DNA from: Lentisphaerota bacterium
GTDB lineage: Bacteria; Verrucomicrobiota; Kiritimatiellia; UBA8416; JAFGTH01
DNA length: 8,213 bases
Reading direction: 5' to 3'
NCBI GenBank assembly: GCA_016934225.1
Contig: JAFGTH010000151.1
Span: 1 to 8,213, forward strand
Below the pieces are notes generated by a model. That model ran no database searches. It was not told the origin of the DNA and saw only the letters and a program-made list of their open reading frames with translations. This document shows positions 1 to 6,496 of this stretch, in pieces (within the stretch, counting starts at the first letter, position 1; every line of letters starts with the position of its first letter). The position numbers were made by a program, and so were the translations under genes.

Positions 1-1
1 C

Positions 2-601
2 TGGTATGTGAACGATTTGACAGGGCCGGTTACCGATCCGACCGGGCCAGGCAGCGGGTCTACAAAGGCAATCAGGGGCGGATCGTGGGTAACGTCTGCA
101 ACCCAATTACAATGCGCACCCCGTTACGAGCTTGATCCATCGCTGAGATATGCCGATCTCGGGTTTCGTTGCGCAAGCACATCTGGCGGTGGTGGTAACG
201 CAGGGACAGAAGGCGATACAAACGCCAACGGTATTCCGGATTGGTGGGAGATGTGGTATTTTGGATCCGGCACGGGCGGCGGAGAAACGTTCAGCGCCAC
301 TGATGACACGGATCACGACGGTCATAACAATCTACAGGAGTATATTGCCGGAACGGATCCGACAAAGGAATCATCCGTGTTTGTGATTCGCGGAGTTACC
401 AGTACACCAAACAAAACAAACTTTATTATAAAATGGGCCAGTGTCGCCGGCAAACTTTATACAGTAGAGCGATCAACTAATTTGACGACCGGTTTCATAC
501 CGATAGCAACGGACATACCTGCCACAGCATCGGAAAACACGTATATTGATTCAGTCGGAAATGAGGGGCTTTACTACTACAAAGTGAAAGTGCAGCAATA
601 G
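2..601 (+). CDS. FGE/SUMF1-type domain protein with calcium-binding repeat, 3' part
   Basis: The 5' end lies outside the window; the frame is open from base 2, so the valine codon GTG at base 8 is internal. Residues are numbered from base 2. Residues 1-58 match the end of a formylglycine-generating-enzyme (FGE-sulfatase) domain: an RGGSW motif (25-29), a Cys followed by an Arg (38-41) and the closing LGFRCA (53-58). A Gly-rich linker follows, then a thrombospondin-type-3-like calcium-binding stretch with two Asp-rich loops (about 72-83 and 101-120, ending AGTDPT). Residues about 128-199 look like a fibronectin-III-like beta sandwich. Proteins of this build are normally exported; the signal peptide would be upstream. 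In PVC bacteria such FGE-like domains are often structural or binding modules rather than sulfatase-activating enzymes, and the catalytic region is not visible, so activity cannot be judged. The stop is 4 nt from the converging cNMP/rhodanese gene. Confidence 0.85.
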   Translation, partial: WYVNDLTGPVTDPTGPGSGSTKAIRGGSWVTSATQLQCAPRYELDPSLRYADLGFRCASTSGGGGNAGTEGDTNANGIPDWWEMWYFGSGTGGGETFSATDDTDHDGHNNLQEYIAGTDPTKESSVFVIRGVTSTPNKTNFIIKWASVAGKLYTVERSTNLTTGFIPIATDIPATASENTYIDSVGNEGLYYYKVKVQQ

Positions 602-605
602 ATAA

Positions 606-1334
606 TCAACCAAGACCAGCGCGTTTAAGGCTCTGCAATCCACCCCTGAGAACACCGATATTAAAGCCCATTTGTCGCAACAGGAATGCCGCTGTTGAAC
701 TGAGCCGTCCGTTCTCGCAATAGCATATGTACAGCACATTCTTGTCAAGCTCTGCTGCACGTTCTCGTATATCCTGCAACGGAATCTGAAGTGCGCCATG
801 CAGGTGCGATTTGGCTGCCTCCTCGTCACGCACGTCTATCCATTTGGCGCCTTTCGATACTTCTTCCTGTGCTTGCATTGGAGATAACCATCTGAGCAAT
901 GGTTCCTTTATCCAGTCGTTGAAACCATCTTTGGATAATCTCATTACCGCGCCATCGGATGTCATTGTAATCGTGGCATTACGTTTCGCATTGGAAATCA
1001 GCGCTTCTTCACCAAATCCTTTGGGTTCATCAAGTCGCGCCACAACTTCAGGAGTACCTGAACCATCGAGCCGACGGGTCACTTCTGCCGTGCCTCCGAC
1101 AAGAAGGTAATAATAGTCGCCTTCATCCCCTTCACTGATGACAACCGAACCCTTTTTCATCGGCACTGTCTCCATGTGCGCGAACATTTGTTCAAGATTG
1201 GCGGGAGGAACATCTTTAAAGAGATCCGACTGTCGAATCTTCTGAAGCAACATTTCTCTGTCCACAGCCGCCATCTGCGGTTGATGACTTTTCAGCCTTT
1301 GGACTACCCCTGACAATTTGTCGAATATCCCCAT
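606..1334 (-). CDS. Cyclic nucleotide-binding domain fused to rhodanese domain
   Basis: A 242-aa soluble protein with no membrane segment or signal peptide, presumably cytoplasmic. Residues about 36-145 form a CRP/cNMP-type beta barrel. The phosphate-binding cassette is visible as GFGEEAL (106-112) followed by an Arg (R118) in KRNAT, so cAMP or cGMP binding is plausible. Residues about 150-240 form a rhodanese domain with the WIDVRD strand (165-170), the candidate persulfide Cys C206 and the closing LRGGL. The active loop reads CENGRLSS; the usual pattern is CxxGxRS, so the Arg before the Ser is replaced by Leu (L211), with an Arg one place earlier. There is no DNA-binding helix-turn-helix, so it is not a CRP-type transcription factor. 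The ATG start has a strong Shine-Dalgarno (AAAGGAG) 7 nt upstream. The gene is divergent from the histidine kinase. The family is known in bacteria; its substrate is unknown. A role in sulfur or redox signalling is inference. Confidence 0.88.
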   Translation of the reverse strand: MGIFDKLSGVVQRLKSHQPQMAAVDREMLLQKIRQSDLFKDVPPANLEQMFAHMETVPMKKGSVVISEGDEGDYYYLLVGGTAEVTRRLDGSGTPEVVARLDEPKGFGEEALISNAKRNATITMTSDGAVMRLSKDGFNDWIKEPLLRWLSPMQAQEEVSKGAKWIDVRDEEAAKSHLHGALQIPLQDIRERAAELDKNVLYICYCENGRLSSTAAFLLRQMGFNIGVLRGGLQSLKRAGLG

Positions 1335-1341
1335 GAAAACG

Positions 1342-1348
1342 CTCCTTT
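1342..1348 (-). promoter_or_regulatory. Shine-Dalgarno for cNMP/rhodanese gene
   Basis: AAAGGAG on the minus strand, 7 nt before the ATG at 1334. It supports the chosen start and shows that this genome uses strong Shine-Dalgarno sites, which helps when judging the starts of neighbouring genes. Confidence 0.75.
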
Positions 1349-1356
1349 ATTGCGTC

Positions 1357-1386
1357 GTATTAAGAGTGTTTGTAGCAATCCCTCAA
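1357..1386 (-). promoter_or_regulatory. Candidate promoter of cNMP/rhodanese gene
   Basis: Reading the minus strand, TTGAGG (1386-1381) could be a -35 box and TAATAC (1362-1357) a -10 box, with an 18-nt spacer. The -10 is a weak match. Transcription would begin near 1350, just ahead of the Shine-Dalgarno. The stretch 1386-1368 (TTGA-N3-ATTGCTACAAAC) is repeated in front of ilvD with the same -35/-10 geometry, which is the main reason to take it seriously. Confidence 0.4.
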
Positions 1387-1461
1387 CCTTTATTCCAGAA
1401 AAAAATGTTGTGTGATTAATTGCCGGAATGGTATCTTGATTACGAGTTGAGGGCTGATTTT

Positions 1462-2586
1462 ATGAGTAAAATGCGGATAGATGCGATTGAAATCCGTGAT
1501 GCAGACATTTTCGAGATACTCCTCGATAACTTCCCAGATATGATTCATTCGATCAATGATGACGGGCAAATTGTATACACCAACAAAACCGCCGAACGGC
1601 TGCTTGGGTACTCGCGCAACGAACTTGCAACGATGAACATCCGGCAAATCTATGCCGATGAGATTCTCGAGGCCTTGGAACAGGGATTCAGCGACCTCAA
1701 GCAAAAAGGCGATAAAACAGTTGAAAGTCTTCTCAAAGCAAAAGACGGGAGCGTGATACCCGTCGAAATCAGATCTTTTAGCATCTATGACGATGAAGGG
1801 AATTTCCTCCGAACATTCTCAATCCTTCGAGACATTCGAGAAATCAAGGAACTCCAGCAAAGCCTGGTGCATGCAGGACGACTGGCCGCAATCGGTGAAT
1901 TGGCGTCTGGCGTGGCTCACGACATCAATAACCCTCTCACGGTTATCCTGCTGTCCAATGAAATGGTTCTGAAGGAAACAGAACGCATGGACGATGCAGG
2001 CAAAGAGTCGGCAGAGCGCATATCTTCCTTTGCAAAAGATGTTCAGAAAGCTTCGAAATCCATACAAAAATTATCCGAACATCTGAGAAATTTTTCCAGA
2101 GGCATGGTGGAGAAATATGAGCCGGTTGACCTGGCAATGAGTTTATCGGACGCATTTTTTATCACAAAAAGCAAATTGAACAAAATCGGCGTCAATGTGT
2201 TTAACGAGGTACAGGCGGGCAAGTACTACGTCCTCGGCTGTCCAAATCACCTTGAACAAGTTTTGGTTAATCTCATCGGCAATGCCTGTGATGCAATGCA
2301 AGACAGACCTACTCGCGAATTGAGAATTGACGTTAACCCGGTACAAAGAGATGGCATTGATTACTGGCGATGCGATGTCGCCGATACCGGTGGCGGAGTT
2401 CCGGACGAAATATCCGAAGATATATTTCAGTCGTTTTTTACCACTAAAAAAATGGGTGAAGGTACAGGGCTTGGCCTATCCATTTCACGCGGGATCGTGC
2501 GAGACCACAAGGGCGAGTTGGAATTGGCCTCGGTCGCCGGCACAGGCGCCACATTTTCTGTTTACCTTCCCAAGCTTGAACCGTAA
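1462..2586 (+). CDS. PAS-domain sensor histidine kinase (soluble)
   Basis: A 374-aa kinase with no transmembrane segments, so probably cytoplasmic. Residues about 14-130 form a PAS sensor domain (DNFPDMIHSINDDGQIVY; ...LRTFSILRDI). A HisKA dimerisation helix follows with the phospho-acceptor H153 in GVAHDINNPL; Asp replaces the more usual Glu after the His. The HATPase domain shows the N box (NLIGNACDAM, about 270-279), G1 (DTGGG, about 309-313), the F box (FQSFFTTK) and G2 (GEGTGLGLS, about 332-340), so all catalytic boxes are intact. I chose the ATG at 1462 because GAGTTGAGGG lies just upstream; an in-frame TTG at 1420 would add 14 residues but has no visible Shine-Dalgarno. No response regulator lies nearby, so it is an orphan kinase here. 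The ligand is unknown; there are no obvious haem or flavin residues. It is divergent from the cNMP/rhodanese gene and converges on the symporter gene 15 nt away. Confidence 0.93.
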   Translation: MSKMRIDAIEIRDADIFEILLDNFPDMIHSINDDGQIVYTNKTAERLLGYSRNELATMNIRQIYADEILEALEQGFSDLKQKGDKTVESLLKAKDGSVIPVEIRSFSIYDDEGNFLRTFSILRDIREIKELQQSLVHAGRLAAIGELASGVAHDINNPLTVILLSNEMVLKETERMDDAGKESAERISSFAKDVQKASKSIQKLSEHLRNFSRGMVEKYEPVDLAMSLSDAFFITKSKLNKIGVNVFNEVQAGKYYVLGCPNHLEQVLVNLIGNACDAMQDRPTRELRIDVNPVQRDGIDYWRCDVADTGGGVPDEISEDIFQSFFTTKKMGEGTGLGLSISRGIVRDHKGELELASVAGTGATFSVYLPKLEP

Positions 2587-2601
2587 GCTGACGTCTCCGA
2601 T

Positions 2602-4215
2602 CTATCCTAGCACACGTTGTATCCCTGCCAGAACGGCCACCATAGCCACAAAATAAACGACAAGAATCACCTGGTAGCGCAGCCAATTGCGCTGATATCT
2701 AAATTGGCGGCCGATGTTCCAATGGAAGACCAAATTATCTATGTCATCCGCCACAGGGCGCCGACCGATAACGAGACTGACCAGATAACCTACCGAAAAG
2801 GTCACAAGGCATCCGCTGACGTTCCACCACAGCCAGGAAACGCCGGGCAACAGCTTCCACGTCAAGAGATTGCAGACGAAACCTGCCACAATTCCGATAA
2901 CGACGCCCTGATCGTTTGCGCGCCGGGTAAGGATCGCAAGCAGAAATGCAGCCAGAATGGGACCGTTTGCCAATGACCCAATCTTGTTGATTGACTCAAT
3001 GATTGACTTCGATACATCGCCCACAAAGAACGAGAACACTACGCACAATCCGCCCCAGAACACAGTCAACCCTCTTGAACAAATCAACGCAGTACGCCCT
3101 TCAAGAGGTTTCGAGATCATGAATCGTTCAACAATATCCCGCATTGTGGTAGCGGAAAGCGAATTGATGGTGGAGTCAAGGGACGACATTGCCGCGGCAA
3201 AGAGCGAGACGATGATCAATCCAATTACGCCGTGCGGCAGAAACTTCACGCAGAATACCGGAACCGCAAGGTTGTAGTCAGGCGCTCCACCGTGCGATAT
3301 CGCCTGAATGAACTCAGGATTTCGGGCAATGTATGCAGCCAGTGCGACACCGACCAGACAGTAGGTTATCACAAGCGGGAAACGCAGAATGCCGTTCATG
3401 AACAACGACATGTTCGTGTCATCAACCGATCGCGTCGAAAGCTCCCTTTGCACCTGTGTCTGATCGCACCCGTAATAGCTGAGATACAGGAAAAACCCAC
3501 CTATCAACATCGGCCAGAAAGCGAACGTCTTGCCTTCGGTAAACCCAAATCCGCTGAAATCAAGAGTTCGGCCCTTTTCCGCAGGAAACGCATCCAGTAC
3601 CGCGGACCAGCCGCCCTGGATACTTACCGCATAGTAAAGACAAACAACTATCCCCGTATAGAGAACAGCCATCTGGACAACGTCGGAATAGATTACAGCC
3701 CTTATACCACCAAGCATATCGTAGAGCACCGTCACCGTGCCCAGGATCAGAACAGCCTGCCAGAATGGAATTCCAACCAGCATTTCGATAACCCGCGATA
3801 TGCCGTACACCGTCACACCCGTCGAAAATGCCCGCAAGAACTGGAACAGGACCGATAGAACTGTGCGACTGCCGGGCCCGAAACGCTTTTCCAGGTACTC
3901 ATAGACCGATATGACATTCTGTTTCCTGAAAAACGGTAGGAGAAACAGCATTACACCGATCATGGCAAGAGGAACGGCCAACTCGTATTGCAGCCACAGA
4001 AGCCCACCCACGGCTATGACAAATGCAGGCGCTCCCAACAGGCTGTTCGTCGAACACTGTGTGGCCATTGTGGACAGACTTATTGACCAGACACTAACGT
4101 TGTTCGATCCCAGATAGTAATCTTTAGCGTTCTTCTGGCGCCAGCCCACGTATGCCGACATGCCGATCATGCCCAGCATATAGGCGGCGACAATTGCCCA
4201 GTCCAGTGCGTTCAT
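2602..4215 (-). CDS. Sodium:solute symporter (SSS/SLC5 family)
   Basis: A 537-aa inner-membrane protein with about 13-14 hydrophobic helices, the normal size for the SSS family, importing a solute with Na+. Visible family marks are the first helix with YLGSNNVSVWSISLS (34-47), VISVYEYLEKRFG (101-113), the signature-like LGGIRAVIYSDVVQ (168-181), CDQTQVQREL (250-259), and AAAMSSLDSTINS (340-352), whose adjacent serines S344/S345 match the Na2-site serines of vSGLT. The substrate cannot be read from sequence: the overall style fits the broad sugar, monocarboxylate and vitamin branches. The ATG has TGGAGAA about 7 nt upstream. The start codon also overlaps a TGA in another frame as ATGA, discussed as a finding. 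The gene is tail to tail with the kinase. Confidence 0.93.
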   Translation of the reverse strand: MNALDWAIVAAYMLGMIGMSAYVGWRQKNAKDYYLGSNNVSVWSISLSTMATQCSTNSLLGAPAFVIAVGGLLWLQYELAVPLAMIGVMLFLLPFFRKQNVISVYEYLEKRFGPGSRTVLSVLFQFLRAFSTGVTVYGISRVIEMLVGIPFWQAVLILGTVTVLYDMLGGIRAVIYSDVVQMAVLYTGIVVCLYYAVSIQGGWSAVLDAFPAEKGRTLDFSGFGFTEGKTFAFWPMLIGGFFLYLSYYGCDQTQVQRELSTRSVDDTNMSLFMNGILRFPLVITYCLVGVALAAYIARNPEFIQAISHGGAPDYNLAVPVFCVKFLPHGVIGLIIVSLFAAAMSSLDSTINSLSATTMRDIVERFMISKPLEGRTALICSRGLTVFWGGLCVVFSFFVGDVSKSIIESINKIGSLANGPILAAFLLAILTRRANDQGVVIGIVAGFVCNLLTWKLLPGVSWLWWNVSGCLVTFSVGYLVSLVIGRRPVADDIDNLVFHWNIGRQFRYQRNWLRYQVILVVYFVAMVAVLAGIQRVLG

Positions 4216-4424
4216 AACGTTTTCTCCACAATGAATGCCCGGGTTCCAGGGGCAACCACCTCATACAGTTCCAATCGCGGACATCCAGGGATACCAATGC
4301 GACTCCACCCCCGGCAAGCGCTATCTTACTCCGGTACGAATGAATTGGACTCCGCGTCATCAACAAGCTAGTCTGTCACGTCATTTCCACTGCAGTTTGT
4401 CTGGTTGGTTCCGGGTTCAGTTTG
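4216..4424. other. Divergent intergenic region with possible gene remnant
   Basis: A 209-nt gap between the symporter (- strand) and the SemiSWEET-like gene (+ strand). It contains a small inverted repeat (TGCCC at 4236-4240 with GGGCA at 4250-4254, 9-nt loop) in the symporter leader. I see no convincing -35/-10 pair on either strand. On the minus strand, the 37 codons from 4325 to 4215 are open and protein-like (ending VAPGTRAFIVEKTL), and their TGA stop (4214-4212) overlaps the symporter ATG as ATGA. An in-frame TAA at 4328-4326 closes the frame upstream. This may be the decayed end of a gene once co-transcribed with the symporter, or simply leader sequence. Confidence 0.3.
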
Positions 4425-4781
4425 ATGAGCATATTTGAAGCGATCATGTTGCTGTGCTTTGGCGTCAGTTGGCCGTTTTCGATAGCCAAGTCGCTCCGCA
4501 CAAAAACCGTGCGCGGCAAGTGTCCCGTGTTCATGACGATCGTCTGCGTCGGATATATGAGCGGCGTGATTCACAAAATCATCTATTCGCTCGACTGGAT
4601 CACGGCCCTTTACGCCGTTAATATGATCTTGGTAGCGTTCGATCTATACCTGTACATTCATTACTCAAAGCGAGAAACAATCGAAGCTATTGCCGTAGGA
4701 AGCAGTTCAGCAAGCCAATTGTCTCTTGACAGGGCGTCAACAAACGACACATCGCCCGCCCATGGCTGCCAGCCGAAATGA
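4425..4781 (+). CDS. Small three-helix SemiSWEET/PQ-loop-like membrane protein
   Basis: A 118-aa protein with three hydrophobic helices (about 4-24, 36-54 and 58-78) and a hydrophilic, Ser/Thr-rich tail of about 35 residues. Residues 14-33 (VSWPFSIAKSLRTKTVRGK) resemble the first-helix P-x-x-x-K-x-x-x-x-K arrangement of PQ-loop/SemiSWEET small sugar transporters, which work as dimers of three-helix units. This pattern also occurs in a widespread family of uncharacterised proteins of about 85-90 aa, so the tail here is an extension. The assignment rests on pattern and topology only. ATG at 4425 is preferred to TTG at 4422; the Shine-Dalgarno is poor (GGGTTCAG). The gene is divergent from the symporter and converges on rnc 33 nt away. 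Confidence 0.75.
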   Translation: MSIFEAIMLLCFGVSWPFSIAKSLRTKTVRGKCPVFMTIVCVGYMSGVIHKIIYSLDWITALYAVNMILVAFDLYLYIHYSKRETIEAIAVGSSSASQLSLDRASTNDTSPAHGCQPK

Positions 4782-4814
4782 TCGGGTGGCCATGACACAG
4801 GGATTACGTCGGAT

Positions 4815-5513
4815 TCACTTCTGTTGCCCAAGATGCTTCAATGCGCTCAACGCGGCCTTCTGCTCCGCTTCCTGTTTGTTTCTGGCAACCCCGGTACCGC
4901 TGAACCGGCCTTTAACAAATGCCTCGACCGTAAACACCGAGGCGTGCGGGGGCCCTTCCCTGCTCACCAACCGGTAGACAGGCCCTGACTTCCAGATCCG
5001 TTGACAGTATTCCTGGAGTTGACCCTTGGGATTCTCGGCCCAACTGTCCTCCTGAAGTTCATCAATGATCGGATCGAAGAGTTTCCGAACGATTTTCTCG
5101 ATAGCCTTCATTCCGCCGTCTTCATAGGCGGCGCCGATCAGCGCTTCGAAAGCGTCCGCAAGGTTCGACTCGCGCTTCCGACCACCGCTTCTTTCCTCGC
5201 CCTTCCCTATCATCAGAAATTCGCCGAGGTCAATGCCGACAGCCATTGCCGCCAACGATTTCCCGCTGGTGAGCACGCTGCGGAATGTCGTGAGAGAGCC
5301 TTCAGCCTTGTCCGGGTACTTGTCAAACAGCCGCGCGGCAATCGCAAATCCCAGGACAGCATCTCCCAGGAACTCTAGACGCTGGTTGTCTTCCGTTACG
5401 TCATTGTTCTCGAACCGGTAGGATCTGTGCGTCATCGCGACGGCTATGCGGCCTACACGCCTGAACTTGTAGCCTATTTGCTTCTCCAAATTCCTGTACT
5501 CGTTCCTTTTCAT
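4815..5513 (-). CDS. rnc: Ribonuclease III
   Basis: A 232-aa double-strand-specific endoribonuclease that processes rRNA precursors and some mRNAs in the cytoplasm. The catalytic domain (about 1-155) carries the signature NQRLEFLGDAVL (43-54), with E47 and D51, and NLADAFEALIGA (117-128), with D120 and E123; these match E. coli E41, D45, D114 and E117. E. coli E38 is replaced by Q44. The dsRNA-binding domain runs from about 161 (NPKGQLQEYCQ) to ARNKQEAEQKAALSALKHL (210-228). Length and domain order are normal, so the gene should be functional. The ATG is chosen because homology begins just after it; the Shine-Dalgarno is weak (AAGG about 9 nt upstream). It follows xerD on the same strand after 38 nt and is probably co-transcribed with it. 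Confidence 0.96.
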   Translation of the reverse strand: MKRNEYRNLEKQIGYKFRRVGRIAVAMTHRSYRFENNDVTEDNQRLEFLGDAVLGFAIAARLFDKYPDKAEGSLTTFRSVLTSGKSLAAMAVGIDLGEFLMIGKGEERSGGRKRESNLADAFEALIGAAYEDGGMKAIEKIVRKLFDPIIDELQEDSWAENPKGQLQEYCQRIWKSGPVYRLVSREGPPHASVFTVEAFVKGRFSGTGVARNKQEAEQKAALSALKHLGQQK

Positions 5514-5551
5514 TCCAAGCCTTGTGCCTTTCTCATGCCGTTCGTATCCAT

Positions 5552-6490
5552 TTACGCGCGCGGATGAAACTGGGCATGTACCGACCGCAATCTGCCTTTG
5601 TCAATATGCGTATATATCTGTGTTGTAGCAATATCGGCGTGGCCCAGCATCTCCTGTATCACGCGCAGCGGCGCGTTGTTGGCCAGCATATGACTCGCAA
5701 ACGAATGCCGGATCGTGTGCGGCGAAACATCCTTTTGAATTCCTGCCCGGGCGGCATGGTTTTTGACAAGTTTCCATATGCCTTTCCTGCTGAATTTCTT
5801 TCCTCGATACGTAAGAAAAACATGCGGCGATGCATTGTCGCCGGAAAATCTGGCGCGCGCTTCGTCCAAGTAACGCAAGACATGCCTTTGAGCATGTTCG
5901 CCAAACGGCACCACCCTGACCTTGCTGCCTTTTCCACGCGTACGCAAATATCCTGAATCGAAATGAATATCATCCAATCTAAGATCGGCAATTTCCGACA
6001 CACGCAATCCCGTGGCGTATAAAAGTTCAAGTAATGCCTTGTCTCGTATCGCAATTTTAGTATCGCCTATCGGAGAGTCGAGCAGACGTCCAACTTCTTT
6101 GATAGACAACGTTGTCGGCAGAATTTTCCATAATTTGGGAGAATCCATTGAACTTGTCACATTCGAATCGAGCAGACCTTCTCTTTCGAGATAAGAAAAA
6201 AATATTTTGACGGCAACAAGCCTCCTGGAAATCGAGTTTACGCTCAGACCTCGTTTTTTTTCCGCAACCAGATAGTCCAGCACATGTTTCCGGGTAACTG
6301 CATTGAACGACCGAATGCGTACGCTTTCCAGAAAATCGCAAAAACTTCGTAAATCGGCGGAATATGCTTCTCTCGTGTTATTGCTCAATCCCCGCTCAAG
6401 TGAGACATAGTCCAGAAATTGATCTACGAGAACGTTGATACTTTTCTCCTTGCCGAATCCTTGACAGAATGTCGGTTGCCTGCCAAACAA
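5552..6490 (-). CDS. xerD: XerC/XerD-type tyrosine recombinase
   Basis: A site-specific recombinase that resolves chromosome dimers at dif sites, usually as a XerC/XerD pair with FtsK. Numbered from TTG at 6490 (312 aa): the N-terminal SAM-like core-binding domain is about 20-110 (LVDQFLDYVSLERGLS), and the catalytic domain about 125-312 has the full tyrosine-recombinase set R163 (ATGLRVSE), K187 (RGKGSK), H258 and R261 (HTIRHSF), H284 (GHADI) and nucleophile Y293 (IYTHI). The ending HPRA and the full-length N-domain favour a housekeeping XerD over a phage integrase; XerC is the alternative. The start is uncertain. TTG at 6490 is the only standard start in frame before the domain but has no Shine-Dalgarno. 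AAGGAG at 6451-6446 sits 6 nt before ATC at 6439, which would give a 295-aa protein, closer to the usual XerD length. Upstream is the HMA lipoprotein, downstream rnc, all on the minus strand. Confidence 0.92.
   Translation of the reverse strand: MFGRQPTFCQGFGKEKSINVLVDQFLDYVSLERGLSNNTREAYSADLRSFCDFLESVRIRSFNAVTRKHVLDYLVAEKKRGLSVNSISRRLVAVKIFFSYLEREGLLDSNVTSSMDSPKLWKILPTTLSIKEVGRLLDSPIGDTKIAIRDKALLELLYATGLRVSEIADLRLDDIHFDSGYLRTRGKGSKVRVVPFGEHAQRHVLRYLDEARARFSGDNASPHVFLTYRGKKFSRKGIWKLVKNHAARAGIQKDVSPHTIRHSFASHMLANNAPLRVIQEMLGHADIATTQIYTHIDKGRLRSVHAQFHPRA
6446..6451 (-). promoter_or_regulatory. Strong Shine-Dalgarno inside annotated xerD 5' end
   Basis: AAGGAG on the minus strand followed by 6 nt (AAAAGT) and then ATC AAC at 6439. 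No ATG, GTG or TTG lies at the usual distance in the xerD frame. It either serves a rare ATC start, marks a base error or mutation of ATG, or is chance purine-rich coding sequence (Lys-Glu-Lys). Confidence 0.5.
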
Positions 6491-6496
6491 CGACGT

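Noticed and set aside
1408..1437. TTGTGT/TATCTT as a promoter of the histidine kinase
   Set aside because: Only 3/6 and 4/6 consensus matches with an 18-nt spacer; not above chance in this AT-rich gap.
3232..3858. 208-codon plus-strand open frame
   Set aside because: It lies entirely antisense to the symporter, which has clear family motifs; the translation is rich in His, Arg and Gln with no domain pattern.
4236..4254. Inverted repeat TGCCC/GGGCA
   Set aside because: Only a 5-bp stem with a 9-nt loop and no T-run; too weak to call a terminator or riboswitch.
4124..4366. 80-codon minus-strand open frame across the symporter start
   Set aside because: Its second part overlaps the symporter in another frame. 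Only the upstream stretch looks protein-like, and that is treated as a possible remnant, not a gene.
5522..5956. 144-codon plus-strand open frame
   Set aside because: Antisense to the catalytic half of xerD; no recognisable domain.
5552..6490. xerD as an integrase marking a mobile element
   Set aside because: Its length, the HPRA ending and the neighbouring rnc fit the housekeeping recombinase. No tRNA, attachment repeat, phage gene or change in composition is seen.
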